Shown here: positions 1 through 10,769 of the stretch, piece by piece
Numbering within the stretch: position 1 is the first letter of the stretch
Layout: each line of letters starts with the position of its first letter
Source of the DNA: Streptosporangium pseudovulgare
Lineage (GTDB): Bacteria > Actinomycetota > Actinomycetes > Streptosporangiales > Streptosporangiaceae
Direction of reading: 5' to 3'
Assembly (NCBI RefSeq): GCF_014648055.1
Contig: NZ_BMQJ01000006.1
Coordinates: 248,001-312,000 of the forward strand
DNA length: 64,000 nucleotides
Program-made: the position numbers and the translations under genes
The notes under the pieces: model-generated
The model's database searches: none
Seen by the model: the letters and a program-made list of their open reading frames with translations, nothing else
Told to the model about the DNA's origin: nothing

Positions 1-706
1 CATGCTGGTGCCCGACCTGACGCGCTCGGACGTCTCCCGGGCCGCCCTGGGCGTGGACGGCTACGTCATCGGCGACCCGATGCGCGACGACCCGGTCCTC
101 ACCCGGCTCCTCGACGCGTCCGTGCCGGTCGTCACGGTGGGCCGCGACCCCGGGCGGCCGGACTTCACCGACTGGGTCGGCACCGACGATGCCCGGGAGA
201 CCGAGCGCATGCTCGACCTGCTGCGCTCGCGCGGTGCCCGGCGCGTCGCCTTCCTGGCCGGTACGGACGACAACGCCTGGAACGTCGACGCCGAGCTGGC
301 CTACCGGGAGTGGACCGCGCGCCACGCCATGCCGGCACGGCTGCTGCGCGTCCCCGAGGCGGCCGGCGAGGACGGCGGACGCGACGCCGCCCGGCGGCTG
401 CTCACCGGCGCGGGGGAGCGGCCCGACGCCGTCCACTGCCAGACGGGCCGCCACGCGTCGGGCGTGCTGGCCGAGGCGCTGCGGCTCGGCGTGGCCGTGC
501 CGGACGACCTGCTCGTGACGGCCGGGTCGGACGCGCAGCAGACCCGCATCGCCTCTCCCGCGATCACCGCGCTCGACCTCGCGCCGGAGGAGTCGGGCCG
601 GGCGGCCGTCGAGCTGCTCATCGCCCGCCTGTCCGGCGAGCCGGCCACCGGGCCGGTGGTCGTCCCCGCCCAGCTCCACGTCCGCGCCTCGACCGGCCCC
701 GCCTGA
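1..706 (+). CDS. LacI-family transcriptional regulator, 5'-truncated (C-terminal part)
   Basis: Only the C-terminal ~234 residues are present; the reading frame is open at the left edge, so the N-terminal helix-turn-helix and hinge lie outside the window. What remains is a periplasmic-binding-protein-like effector domain of the LacI/GalR type: a GVDGYVIGD strand, an RGARRVAFLAG strand early in the second subdomain, then a GSDAQQTRIASPAITALDLAPEE-like segment typical of the dimer interface and C-terminal subdomain (family knowledge). It should repress sugar-uptake or catabolic genes in response to a small ligand, but the ligand cannot be read from this sequence. No target operon is visible; the next gene is convergent. 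Confidence 0.8.
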   Translation, partial: MLVPDLTRSDVSRAALGVDGYVIGDPMRDDPVLTRLLDASVPVVTVGRDPGRPDFTDWVGTDDARETERMLDLLRSRGARRVAFLAGTDDNAWNVDAELAYREWTARHAMPARLLRVPEAAGEDGGRDAARRLLTGAGERPDAVHCQTGRHASGVLAEALRLGVAVPDDLLVTAGSDAQQTRIASPAITALDLAPEESGRAAVELLIARLSGEPATGPVVVPAQLHVRASTGPA

Positions 707-731
707 CCGCCGGTCACGCCGTGAGCCGGGG

Positions 732-2318
732 TCAGCTGTAGTGGCGGGCCTGCGGCCACAGCCGGTCCCACGGGGCCACCGGGTCGCGGCAGACGAGGAT
801 CGGCAGGTGCTGCTCCTCGTTGGACAGGCCGACACCGTTGTCGATCCGGCCGCGCCGCTCGCACGAGGCGAACGACCGCGCGTAACCGGCCGGGTTGTCG
901 GTCACGACCACCGCGACCCGCGCCGAGGCGGGCGGCGGGCCGTACCGGTAGAGCTCGTTGTGGCCGCTGTAGACGGCGGGCAGCCCGTATCGCCGGGCGT
1001 AGCGGGTCAGCGCGCCGGCCTCGCCGTAGTTCTGGGTGAGGAGCACGGCCCGCGCCCGGTCCGCGGGCGGCAGGTCCCGGACCACGGCGGCGACCCGCGC
1101 GGCGAACTCCGGCCAGCCGACCGACTCGCGCGCCACCTCGTTCAGTGCGGCGACCGGGGTCCCCTCCAGTGACGCGGGCGGGACGACCGGCAGCGCGACG
1201 ACGGCCGACACGAGCGCGCCGGCGGCCAGGAACCCGCCGAGCAGCGCGCGCCGTCCCGTCCGCCCCGCCGGCCGCTCCGCCGACCGTTCCGCGCCCTGCT
1301 CCGCCGTCTCTTCCGCCGGCCGTCTCACCGCCCGCTCCGCCGTACGCCCCGCGCCGGACATCCACCGCTCGGCGGGGCCGCAGCCCGCCGCGAAGAGCAG
1401 CACGAGCAGGCCCGCGACGTAGTCGGCACGCCCTCCCGAGTACAGCACCAGCGCGCAGGCCACCGGGTAGGCCAGAGCGAGGCACCGCAGGCGCGGCTCC
1501 CGCCACAGCCGCACGAGACCGGCCACCTGGAGGACCGCCTGGGCCGGCCCGAGCAGCAGGATCTGCAGCGGCACGAACATGACCCGGTTCTCCGCGCCGT
1601 CGTCCGCCTCCAGCGCCGCGGCCATCTGCAGCTGCGGCCAGCCGTGCGTCGCCTGGTAGACCAGGTTGGGCGCGGCGAGCACCAGGGCCAGCAGCGCGCC
1701 GAGCCAGAGCCGGCGGTCCCGCAGTACGTCGCGCGGCCCGGCGGCCAGCACACCCACGCCCACGGCGGCCAGGAGCAGCACGACGAGCTGCCGGTTGTAG
1801 GTCGCGACGCCCGCGATGGCGCCCACCGCGAGCCACCAGCGGCCGTCGCCCCGCAGCGCCCGGACGCAGAACAGGATCGCCGCGACCCACAGCGGCAGGT
1901 CGGCGCTCAGGGTGAGCAGGGTGTGCCCGGCGACCAGGACCAGGGTCGTGGTGGCGACGCCCGCCGCGGCGACGATCTGGGCGGTCCGTCCGCCGCCCAG
2001 TTCCCGGGCCAGCAGGGCCGTCAGGACCACCACGAGGGCCGCGGACAGGGCGGGGAGGACGCGCAGCGCGGTCACACCGTCCCCGAAAAGCCCGATCGAG
2101 ACGCGGGCGATCATCGGGGTCAGCGGTGGGGTGTCGAAGTATCCGAGCGCCGGGTGCTCACCCAGCAGGCGGAAGTACAGCTCGTCACGGTGGTATCCGT
2201 AGCGGGGGCTCACGGCCAGCAGCACGGCGAGGGTGGCCAGGGCGGTCGCGGCGACGGGCACGCGAGCGGAACGGGGGGTTTCCGGCACCCCGCCATCATC
2301 TTCCTCCCGCGCCGTCAT
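732..2318 (-). CDS. GT39/ArnT-like polyprenyl-phosphate-dependent membrane glycosyltransferase
   Basis: An integral membrane protein of about 528 residues, resembling the PMT/ArnT superfamily that moves a sugar from a polyprenyl-phosphate donor to an acceptor outside the membrane. The N-terminal loop after the first membrane segment carries YGYHRDELYFRLLGEHPALGYFD, with the acidic residues (D, E, D) expected of the catalytic periplasmic loop. About ten hydrophobic segments follow. Near residue 330 a run rich in A/E/R (AERAVRRPAEETAEQ) forms a charged low-complexity linker, followed by a last membrane segment and a soluble tail ending in a C-x(24)-C pair. The open frame extends upstream to 2648, but the Arg/Gly-rich extension looks non-coding; ATGs at 2318 and 2324 precede the natural N-terminus. 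The sugar and acceptor are unknown. Confidence 0.75.
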   Translation of the reverse strand: MTAREEDDGGVPETPRSARVPVAATALATLAVLLAVSPRYGYHRDELYFRLLGEHPALGYFDTPPLTPMIARVSIGLFGDGVTALRVLPALSAALVVVLTALLARELGGGRTAQIVAAAGVATTTLVLVAGHTLLTLSADLPLWVAAILFCVRALRGDGRWWLAVGAIAGVATYNRQLVVLLLAAVGVGVLAAGPRDVLRDRRLWLGALLALVLAAPNLVYQATHGWPQLQMAAALEADDGAENRVMFVPLQILLLGPAQAVLQVAGLVRLWREPRLRCLALAYPVACALVLYSGGRADYVAGLLVLLFAAGCGPAERWMSGAGRTAERAVRRPAEETAEQGAERSAERPAGRTGRRALLGGFLAAGALVSAVVALPVVPPASLEGTPVAALNEVARESVGWPEFAARVAAVVRDLPPADRARAVLLTQNYGEAGALTRYARRYGLPAVYSGHNELYRYGPPPASARVAVVVTDNPAGYARSFASCERRGRIDNGVGLSNEEQHLPILVCRDPVAPWDRLWPQARHYS

Positions 2319-2654
2319 GACCATGGGGTACGGCCGGCCCGGCGGAGGCGCCGGGGAACCACTCGGGTGACCGGGTCGTCTCCGGCCATGCCGCCCGTTC
2401 CCCGGGGCCTCCGCCGCGGTCATCCCACGATGAGACCCCGCTCCACGATGAAGCCTCACCCCATCGTGAAGCCGATCACCCGTCCGGCCAGCACGACCAG
2501 CCACCGGCCGCATCCGCACCGCGCGTAGCCCACCGTCCCCTCCGCGCTGCCGTGGGTGGAGGCCGTGACGCCCGCCCGCCCGCACGCCGGGCAGCCGGGA
2601 CCCGTTTCCGCCGCGATCTCGTCGATCATGCCACCAGCGTGGTGTCATTGTTCA

Positions 2655-3194
2655 ATGCATTTCAACCCTTACGGCGGCGCCGCCGCCCAGCTCGCCGCCG
2701 CGCTGGTGAACCTGGAGCCCGGCACCTCGCCCGAGACGATCACCGAGGTGCTGCGGGAGCACGACTACCGTCCCTTCCGGCAGGTGAGTCCCGCCGAGGC
2801 GGCGGAGCTGCTGCGCTGGGCCGGCCGGCTGCGCCCGGTCTTCGCCGACGCCGACCTCGACCGCCGGGTGGGGGCGGTCAACGCCCTGCTGGCCGTCACC
2901 GTCAGCCGGCCGTACATCTCCCGGCACGACGGCCGCGCGCCGCACCTGCACTTCGCCCACGAGCGGGGGCCCATCGTCGACCGGCTGCGGGCCTACACCG
3001 CCTCCGGCCTGGCCCACGCGATCTGCGAGGACCACACCCGGCTGGGCGTGTGCGACCGCCCCGGCTGCGACGTGGCCTACGTGGACACCTCCCGCAACGG
3101 CCGGCGCCGCTTCTGCGGCGTCCGCTGCGCCAACCGGGTCTACGTCGCCGGCCACCGGAGCCGTACGGCCGCGGAAGGCCCGAGCCGGCTGTGA
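2655..3194 (+). CDS. CGNR zinc-finger (ABATE-domain) regulator
   Basis: A protein of 179 residues of the ABATE/CGNR type, common in actinobacteria and thought to be transcriptional regulators; function is known only by family. The N-terminus FNPYGGAAAQLAAALVNLEPG is the typical ABATE start and decides the ATG at 2655 over an upstream in-frame ATG at 2556. The C-terminal zinc site reads VCDRPGC..RRRFCGVRCANR, giving four cysteines; the family signature CGNR is CANR here, followed by the basic VYVAGHRSR tail expected to touch DNA. It stands alone and diverges from the glycosyltransferase on its left, with a 330 bp gap whose AT-poor sequence shows no clear promoter. Confidence 0.82.
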   Translation: MHFNPYGGAAAQLAAALVNLEPGTSPETITEVLREHDYRPFRQVSPAEAAELLRWAGRLRPVFADADLDRRVGAVNALLAVTVSRPYISRHDGRAPHLHFAHERGPIVDRLRAYTASGLAHAICEDHTRLGVCDRPGCDVAYVDTSRNGRRRFCGVRCANRVYVAGHRSRTAAEGPSRL

Positions 3195-3328
3195 CCCGCC
3201 CTCCCCTCTGCCCCTCTGCCGCTCTGCCGCACACCGGGCACGACGGCGCGGACAGGGCCGTGGCACCGGCCGGACCATGGACCGGGGGCGGATCGCGGCC
3301 GACGGCGCCGGAGTGCCAGGAAATCCGG

Positions 3329-3387
3329 ATGCCCGTCACCGAAACCGGCATGTACTCTTCCCGGGAGCTTGAGAGAGGGAAAACGCC

Positions 3388-3415
<28 letters not shown>
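3329..3415 (+). CDS. Candidate 28-codon leader ORF overlapping the ABC-F start
   Basis: A short frame starts with ATG at 3329 behind an AGGAAA box 6 nt upstream and ends at TGA 3413-3415, overlapping the first 28 nt of the ABC-F gene in another frame. The peptide begins MPVTETGMYSSRELERGK. Leader peptides that stall the ribosome control several antibiotic-resistance ABC-F genes (family knowledge), so the arrangement is suggestive. It could be chance, and a TACTCT box at about 3353 might start transcription inside it. Confidence 0.28.
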
Positions 3416-4998
<1,583 letters not shown>

Positions 4999-5210
4999 GG
5001 CGTGGACGCGTTCGACCTGCGCACCCCGGAGAGCATCGGGTGGTCCGTGCGAGGTGGGGCCGTAGGGCCGCCCGGACCGGCGGCCCGCCCGCCGACGCCG
5101 GGACGTGGGCCCGGGACCCGCCCCTGATCACCGATCAGGAACGGTAAAGAATGCCGTCGTTCCCCGTGTGTCCCCTGGGGGACGTCCCGAATACGGGTTA
5201 TCACCATGGG

Positions 5211-6014
5211 GTGACGCACAGCACCCGAATCGTCGGCGTTATCGCCCTGCTGCTCCTGGCCGGATGCTCCTCCGGCACGGAGAAGCGGCAGGCGGCCCCG
5301 CTCCGGCCGCTCACGGTCAGGGAGCAGGTCTCCTCCGTCGTCAAGGGCGACGACGGCTACGTCGTGAACTGGGCCGGGGTGCTCTCCAACGCCAACCCCT
5401 GGCACTTCGGGGAGCACGTGGTGGCCACGGTGGTCGCCAAGGACGCCCTGGGCCGGGAGATCGTGCGGACCGAGCAGCAGCTGGACGCGGTGCCGCCGGG
5501 CGGGACGCTCCCCTTCAGCGGCCAGACGACCGCCGCGCGCAAGCCCTCACAGGTCAGCGTCACCTACGGCTCCGCCCAGTGGCACCCGGCCGCCCGGATC
5601 GTCTCGGCCTTCGAGAGCTTTCCCGTCACCGGCGTCCTGACGGCCCGGCAGGACCACGGCTATCTCGTCACCGGGTACGTCGGCTCGCCGTACAGCCTGC
5701 CGGCCGGGAACCTGGTGGTCACCGCGCTCCTGCGGGACCGGAACGGCAGGCTGCTCGGCGGGGGCAGCACGTTCGTGGACGACGTCCGGGCGAACGCCAA
5801 GCGCAGGTTCATCCTGAACATCCAGAGCGTCCAGGACACCGGGAAGATCGACCGGGCCGAGGTGCACGCCGGCACCTGGGGGTCGACCAGCCGTCCGTAC
5901 GAGGCGCTGGCCCTCGGCGGCATCGTCCCGGTCAACACGGCCAAGCCGACCACGGCGCCCTTCGCCAAGGACCGGGGCAGGCCCGCCACGCTCACCGCCG
6001 ACGCCCGCCCCTGA
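5211..6014 (+). CDS. Putative secreted lipoprotein
   Basis: About 267 residues. The GTG at 5211 gives a classic lipoprotein signal: a short basic start (VTHSTRIV), a hydrophobic core and the lipobox LLAGC followed by SSGTEKRQ, so the protein should be lipidated on Cys and held on the outer face of the membrane. An in-frame ATG at 5151 would add 20 residues before the signal and is less likely. The mature part looks beta-rich, with two similar halves (LSNANPWHFGEHVVATVVAKDALGRE and YSLPAGNLVVTALLRDRNGR), reminiscent of FxLYD-like domains in exported proteins. Function unknown. It lies between the ABC-F gene and a sigma-like gene, both on the same strand, with gaps over 170 bp. Confidence 0.7.
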   Translation: MTHSTRIVGVIALLLLAGCSSGTEKRQAAPLRPLTVREQVSSVVKGDDGYVVNWAGVLSNANPWHFGEHVVATVVAKDALGREIVRTEQQLDAVPPGGTLPFSGQTTAARKPSQVSVTYGSAQWHPAARIVSAFESFPVTGVLTARQDHGYLVTGYVGSPYSLPAGNLVVTALLRDRNGRLLGGGSTFVDDVRANAKRRFILNIQSVQDTGKIDRAEVHAGTWGSTSRPYEALALGGIVPVNTAKPTTAPFAKDRGRPATLTADARP

Positions 6015-6190
6015 CGGCCCGGCCGCGTCACGGATCCGGCGGATCACCCTGAATCCCCGCATACCAAAGGGGCCCGTACCCGAGTTCGAAGGGGGCCGGT
6101 TGCCTGCTTCGCCGACGGAACGCTGACAACGGCCGTCAACGCGAAAGAACCGGTAGAACTTTCAGTTACCAATCATTTACCGTCTGTCAC

Positions 6191-8209
6191 ATGGACAACG
6201 GTGTTCTGGTCGAAGCCCTCCGCAGGGGCGAGCCCGGCGCTCTCGCCGCGCTGTACGACGTCCACGCCCCGGGCCTTTACCAATATTGCTGGTTCATGCT
6301 GGGCGGCCCCGACGGGGCTCAGGTGGCGCTCCGCGACACCATGATCATCGCGGAGGCCCGCGTCCACGAGCTCGCCGACCCCGGCCTGCTCCGGGCGTGG
6401 CTGTACGCACTCGCTCGGGGGGAGTGCGTACGGCGACGCCCCACGGCCGGCCCGGAGCCGGGGATGCCGGGCCCGGCGGCCGCGGACCTCGCAGCCCCCG
6501 GCCCGGCGGTCGCGGACCTCGCGGCCCCCGGCCCGGAGGCCCCGGCTCCGGAGGCCGCGCGGCCCGGCTCCCCGCGATCCGGAGCCGCCGCTCCGGCGTC
6601 CCCGGGAGACGGTGTCGCTTCGGCCTTCCCGGGGGACGGCGTCACCGGCCTGGCCGCGTCGGCGTGGCACGCCGTCCGCAGCCTGTCCCCGCAGGACCAG
6701 GAGGTCCTCGAACTCCTTCACCGGCACGGGTTGTCCGTCGCCGACCTGGCAAGGGTGCTGGGGGTGCCGGTCAGGCGGGCCGGCACGATGGACGACGCGG
6801 CACGGGAGCGGCTCCGCGACGCGATCACCGTGGAGGTCCTCGCCCACCGGAGCCACCACGAGTGCGCGGACCTGGCGCGGTCACTGGACGGACCACCCGG
6901 CCGCCTCACCCCGCAGGCCCGGCGGCGGGCCGCCCGCCACGTGAGCGGCTGCGACGCCTGCGCCCCGCACCGGGCCCGGCAGGTCTCCGCGAGCAAGGTC
7001 CTCGCGGTCCTGCCGCCGGTCGTGCCGCCCGGGACGCTGCGCGTGCGGGTGATGAGCTGCTTCACCGACCCCGACCTCGTCCCCTACCGCCGCTACGTCG
7101 CCCGGAGGGCCGGCCTGCTCGACGCCGCCGGATTTCCCGGCCGCCCGGATCGCCGGAAAGGCCGCGGGGCTCGCGCTGTGGCCGGCGCGGTGGCTGCGCT
7201 CGCGGCGACGGCCGGCGTGGCGGTGATGTCCGTCCAGCTCATCGGTGAGTTCGGCGAGGACGCCGCCGGCGCGCCGGAGACGCGGCCGGTGACCGGGAAG
7301 CCGCCCGGCCTCCTCCTGCCGCGGACCCCCGGCCCGGCCGGTCCCCCGGCGGTCCTGGGATCCCTGGCCGGGCGGGAGACCGCGCGTCCGGCCGGGTCCG
7401 GGCCACCCCGGCCGATCGTGCCGATCGCCTTCACCGGGCTCGGGGGAGCGGATGGCCGGCACGTGGGGGGTCCCGTTCCGGAGCCCCCGCCACCACCGGT
7501 CCCCACTCCGGCTCCCACCCCGGGCAGCGAGCCCGCCCCCGCGCCGACGACCGGGCCCACCGCGGGGTCCACCGCGGGACCCACCGCGGCGCCCTCCGCG
7601 CGGCCCACCCGGATCGGGGCCACCGGCGGAGGTCCGACCGGCGGCCCGATCGCCGGGCCCGGTGGCGCTGACGGCCATGGCGGGCATGGAGGCACTGACG
7701 GCTCCGGCGGACGACCCGGCGGTTCCGGTGACCCCGGCGGGCGGCCCGGCTCCCACCAGCCCGGCCCGCCCGCGTCCGAGGGGCGTCCTCCGCGGCACGA
7801 CGGGCCGCGGGAGCATCACTCGCGAGGGCGTCACCGCGCGGACCGGCCCGACCGGCCCTGTCCGCCCGGCTCCCGGCCCACCCCGGCCACGCCGACCCCG
7901 CCCGGGGCGGGCCCCGGTCCTCGGGAGACCCCGCCGCCGGCCCCGGCGCCGGAGCCGCCACGGCGAAGGGACCCCCAGTCCGCTTCACGACCTTCACCCA
8001 CCGCCCCCGGCGGCCGTTCCCCCGCCCCGGATCCGTACGGGCCCCGGTCATCGGCTCAGACGAACCGGCCCGCCGCGCCTCCCGCTCCGAATCAGCCTGC
8101 CGTGTCATCAGGGCCGGACCGACCGGTCGCGCCTCCCACTCCGAGCCGGCCCGTCGCACCCTCGGGGCCGGATCGGCCCGCCGCGGCTTCGGAGCGGCAG
8201 CGTCCCTAG
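6191..8209 (+). CDS. Sigma-70-like protein fused to anti-sigma-like zinc domain, TM segment and Pro-rich tail
   Basis: 672 residues in one frame. The N-terminus (about 1-80: EALRRGEPGALAALYDVHAPGLYQYCWFML) looks like ECF sigma region 2. After an A/P/G-rich linker that repeats the motif AVADLAAPGP, region 4 appears near 155-205 (RSLSPQDQEVLELLHRHGLSVADLARVLGVPV). Next comes a zinc-anti-sigma-like segment, HHECADLARSL..ARHVSGCDAC, with the H-x(3)-C-x(2)-C pattern; then one membrane segment (GAVAALAATAGVAVMSVQLI, about 337-356) and more than 300 residues rich in Pro, Gly, Thr and Ala, probably outside the cell. The layout suggests a membrane-tethered sigma/anti-sigma hybrid. Whether it binds RNA polymerase is not established. 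AT-richer sequence precedes ATG 6191. Confidence 0.7.
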   Translation: MDNGVLVEALRRGEPGALAALYDVHAPGLYQYCWFMLGGPDGAQVALRDTMIIAEARVHELADPGLLRAWLYALARGECVRRRPTAGPEPGMPGPAAADLAAPGPAVADLAAPGPEAPAPEAARPGSPRSGAAAPASPGDGVASAFPGDGVTGLAASAWHAVRSLSPQDQEVLELLHRHGLSVADLARVLGVPVRRAGTMDDAARERLRDAITVEVLAHRSHHECADLARSLDGPPGRLTPQARRRAARHVSGCDACAPHRARQVSASKVLAVLPPVVPPGTLRVRVMSCFTDPDLVPYRRYVARRAGLLDAAGFPGRPDRRKGRGARAVAGAVAALAATAGVAVMSVQLIGEFGEDAAGAPETRPVTGKPPGLLLPRTPGPAGPPAVLGSLAGRETARPAGSGPPRPIVPIAFTGLGGADGRHVGGPVPEPPPPPVPTPAPTPGSEPAPAPTTGPTAGSTAGPTAAPSARPTRIGATGGGPTGGPIAGPGGADGHGGHGGTDGSGGRPGGSGDPGGRPGSHQPGPPASEGRPPRHDGPREHHSRGRHRADRPDRPCPPGSRPTPATPTPPGAGPGPRETPPPAPAPEPPRRRDPQSASRPSPTAPGGRSPAPDPYGPRSSAQTNRPAAPPAPNQPAVSSGPDRPVAPPTPSRPVAPSGPDRPAAASERQRP

Positions 8210-8289
8210 GTCTCGCCGCGCGCCGCTGAACGGCCCGGCGGTTCCGGTGATCCCGACGGTGGCTGTCCGGCGGATCGCTCACGGTGTGT

Positions 8290-8390
8290 GAGTTGCATGT
8301 GTGCACAGAGTGACCAGCGGGAATCCTGAGGCAATCAGTGATCACGCTGTGACGTGCATCGGCACAGTGCCACACAGTGATTCGGAGATT
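8290..8390. repeat. Clustered CACAGTGA-like repeats upstream of NlpC/P60 gene
   Basis: In a locally AT-rich 100 bp stretch, motifs close to CACAGTG(A) recur: GCACAGAGTGA, AATCAGTGATCAC, GCACAGTGCCAC and CACACAGTGATT. The outer AATCAGTGA and CAGTGATT are related as an imperfect inverted repeat. This could be an operator array for the hydrolase starting at 8397; no ydaO riboswitch is seen here. Confidence 0.4.
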
Positions 8391-8396
8391 GGACGC

Positions 8397-10082
8397 ATGC
8401 GTTCCGCGGGGAAGAGACGACGGCACTGCCACGCCGTGGCAGCGGCGGGCCTGGCCTGCTGCCTGATCACGGGCGCGGGGTTGCCCGTCCACGCGCGGCA
8501 GGGCAGGCCGGGCCCGTCCGCCGACGAGGTGGCGGAGGCCCGGTCCAGAGCCGTCGAGCGAAGTAAACAGGCGCGCGCGGCCGCCGACCGGCTCGCGAGC
8601 GCCCGGAAGAGGTCGGCCGAGCTGGCCGCCAGAGTGAGGAGACTGACCGAGATCCATGACGGCGAGCTGGCCGAGGCGGCCCGAGCACGGATGCTGGCCG
8701 AACAGGCGGATGAGCGGGCCCGCGAGGCCGGGGCCGAACTGGAACGGGCCGGGTTCCCCGACCGGTACGGAGCCCTCGCCTCAGCGGTCCTCCCATCCCG
8801 GCCCCCCTTTCCGGTCCTCTCCCCGGCGAACCCCCCTCCACCCCCGGCGGGCTTCCTGCGGTACCTTCCCCTTTCCGCCGGCGTAGGTCTTCCGGCGCCG
8901 CCCGCCACTCCCTTCACGGACGATTTCCCGGCCGGTTTCACCGTTCCCCTTCTCCAGGAGGTTCTCCTCTCCGGAGCGGGTGACGCGCCGTCGCCGGCCG
9001 AGAGGCTCGACGGGCTGCGGCGGGCCCGGGACTTCTTCCTCGCGCTCGGCGCCCGCGCCGAGGAGGTCCGTGTACGGCATCAGGCGGCGGCGAGCCGGGC
9101 CGCCGCCGAACGGGCGGCGGCCGAGGCGCAAGCGGCCGCCCGGCTGGCCGAGGTGCGGCGGATCACGGCCGAGCGGAGCCGTCTGCGGGACAGGGCTTCC
9201 GCGGCCAGGAGCGCCGCGGCCCGCCTCACCGGGCAGCGACGCGCCGCGCGGGGCCGTACCGGGGGCGTGGGGCCGGTGGGCCCCCTGGGGTTCGTCCGGG
9301 GCGGGTTCGCAGGCCCGTGGGCGTACGGCGGGATCAGGCTCGTGCGGCGCGCGGTGCTGGGCCGTACCGGAGGTCCGACCGGATGGGCCGGGGCGGCCCG
9401 GTGGACCCGGCGGCCGGCGGGGGCGCTCAGGACGGGACGCCCGGCCGGAGCCCGTGTCGGCGGGAGCCGTCTCGCCGGAGGCCGCGTGATCGGGGTCCAC
9501 ACCGCCGGGAGCCGTCTCGCCGGAGGCCGGATGATCGGAGGCCGCGTGATCGGAAGCCGCCTCGCCGGAGGCCGCGTGGCCGGGGAACGTGTCGCCGGGG
9601 CCCGCGTGATCGGAGGCCGTACCCTGCGGGGACGCGCCGGGGGCGACCGCTGGGGGCGGGGCGCGGGCGGCGGGTGGCCGGAGCCGGACTGGTGGCTCGA
9701 CCCCGCTCCGTGGCAGATGCCCGGCGACGTCGTCGCCGACTGGGCGCTCACGCAGCTCGACAAGCCGTACGTCTGGGCGGCCAGTGGACCCCGCGGCTAC
9801 GACTGCTCGGGGCTGGCCATGCGGGCGTGGGAGCGGGCCGGGATCAGGCTGGACCACTGGACGGGCTCCCAGTGGACGTCGGGACGGCACGTACGGCTCG
9901 ATCGGCTCCACCGGGGCGACCTGCTGTTCTTCGGGCGGCTCACCGGAAACCCCGCGGACGTGCGGCACGTGGGGATCTACATCGGCGGAGGGCTGATGGT
10001 GCACGCCCCGCAGACCGGGGACGTCGTGCGGATCGCGCCGATGTGGCGCGGTGACCTCGTCGGCGCGACCCGCCCGGCGTGA
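8397..10082 (+). CDS. Secreted NlpC/P60 peptidoglycan endopeptidase with coiled coil and repeat linker
   Basis: 561 residues from ATG 8397, which has a GGAG box 9 nt upstream; an in-frame ATG at 8301 would bury the signal peptide. The N-terminus MRSAGKRRRHCHAVAAAGLACC...PVHA is a Sec signal. Residues ~35-105 and ~225-290 are Ala/Arg/Glu-rich coiled coils, as in RipA-like hydrolases. A 120-residue Gly/Arg/Val linker carries repeats of SRLAGGRVIG. The C-terminal NlpC/P60 domain has the catalytic Cys in GYDCSGLAM, His in VRHVGIYIGGG and the third polar residue in MVHAPQTGD. It should cut D-Glu-diaminopimelate bonds in wall peptides. The C-terminal domain closely resembles that of the hydrolase at 45961-47010. 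Confidence 0.85.
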   Translation: MRSAGKRRRHCHAVAAAGLACCLITGAGLPVHARQGRPGPSADEVAEARSRAVERSKQARAAADRLASARKRSAELAARVRRLTEIHDGELAEAARARMLAEQADERAREAGAELERAGFPDRYGALASAVLPSRPPFPVLSPANPPPPPAGFLRYLPLSAGVGLPAPPATPFTDDFPAGFTVPLLQEVLLSGAGDAPSPAERLDGLRRARDFFLALGARAEEVRVRHQAAASRAAAERAAAEAQAAARLAEVRRITAERSRLRDRASAARSAAARLTGQRRAARGRTGGVGPVGPLGFVRGGFAGPWAYGGIRLVRRAVLGRTGGPTGWAGAARWTRRPAGALRTGRPAGARVGGSRLAGGRVIGVHTAGSRLAGGRMIGGRVIGSRLAGGRVAGERVAGARVIGGRTLRGRAGGDRWGRGAGGGWPEPDWWLDPAPWQMPGDVVADWALTQLDKPYVWAASGPRGYDCSGLAMRAWERAGIRLDHWTGSQWTSGRHVRLDRLHRGDLLFFGRLTGNPADVRHVGIYIGGGLMVHAPQTGDVVRIAPMWRGDLVGATRPA

Positions 10083-10125
10083 CACCCGGTGACCGTCCGC
10101 TCGGCGGCCACCCGCGTCGTGACCG

Positions 10126-10164
10126 CCGGCTCGGCGATCGCCCGTCTGGCGACCGCCGAGCCGG
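10126..10164. terminator. Hairpin between convergent NlpC/P60 and ppa genes
   Basis: The arms CCGGCTCGGC (10126-10135) and GCCGAGCCGG (10155-10164) form a 10 bp perfect stem with a 19 nt loop between two convergent genes. No T-run follows; a bidirectional stop is plausible but inferred only from position. Confidence 0.45.
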
Positions 10165-10175
10165 TGACCGTCCGC

Positions 10176-10667
10176 TCAGTGCTCGCCGGCGGTCTCCGCC
10201 CGCTTGATCGAGCGCGCGATCTCCTCCTCGGCCTCGACCCGGCCGACCCAGTTGGCGCCCTCGACGGACTTGCCGGGCTCCAGGTCCTTGTAGACCTCGA
10301 AGAAGTGCTGGATCTCCAGCCGGTCGAACTCCGCCACGTGGTGGATGTCGCGGATGTGCTCCATCCGGGGGTCGGTGGCCGGGACGCACAGGACCTTGTC
10401 GTCGCCGCCCTTCTCGTCGGTCATGCGGAACATGCCGACCGCGCGGCACTTGATCAGGCAGCCGGGGAAGGTCGGCTCCTGGAGCAGCACCAGCGCGTCG
10501 AGGGGGTCGCCGTCCTCACCGAGGGTGTTCTCGATGAAGCCGTAGTCTGCGGGGTACTGCGTGGAGGTGAAGAGCAGCCGGTCGAGCCTGATCCGTCCGG
10601 TCTCGTGGTCCACCTCGTACTTGTTCCGCTGTCCCTTGGGAATCTCAACGAGAACGTCGAACTCCAC
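10176..10667 (-). CDS. ppa: Inorganic pyrophosphatase
   Basis: 163 residues, the usual size of a soluble family I pyrophosphatase, which hydrolyses pyrophosphate from biosynthetic reactions with Mg2+. Visible family features are [19 protein letters not shown] at the N-terminus, [24 protein letters not shown], which holds the D-x(4)-D-x(4)-D-like metal cluster, and [16 protein letters not shown] 10667 is chosen because GGAGG lies 7 nt upstream and the family N-terminus begins there. The open frame runs on to 12179 upstream, but that part is antisense to dacB. It is transcribed away from dacB across a 100 bp divergent gap. Confidence 0.96.
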   Translation of the reverse strand: MEFDVLVEIPKGQRNKYEVDHETGRIRLDRLLFTSTQYPADYGFIENTLGEDGDPLDALVLLQEPTFPGCLIKCRAVGMFRMTDEKGGDDKVLCVPATDPRMEHIRDIHHVAEFDRLEIQHFFEVYKDLEPGKSVEGANWVGRVEAEEEIARSIKRAETAGEH

Positions 10668-10769
10668 CGCTGTTCCTCCGCTCAAGCCCCCGGGTACACC
10701 CGGATGGGCATTAGTGTCTCGTAGGCGTTGAACCTGTTGGGTACCGTTTGGCGAAAGGTCGGCGACGTG

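Noticed and set aside
8210-8396. ydaO riboswitch before the first NlpC/P60 gene
   Set aside because: Looked for because the second hydrolase has one; none of the conserved blocks is present.
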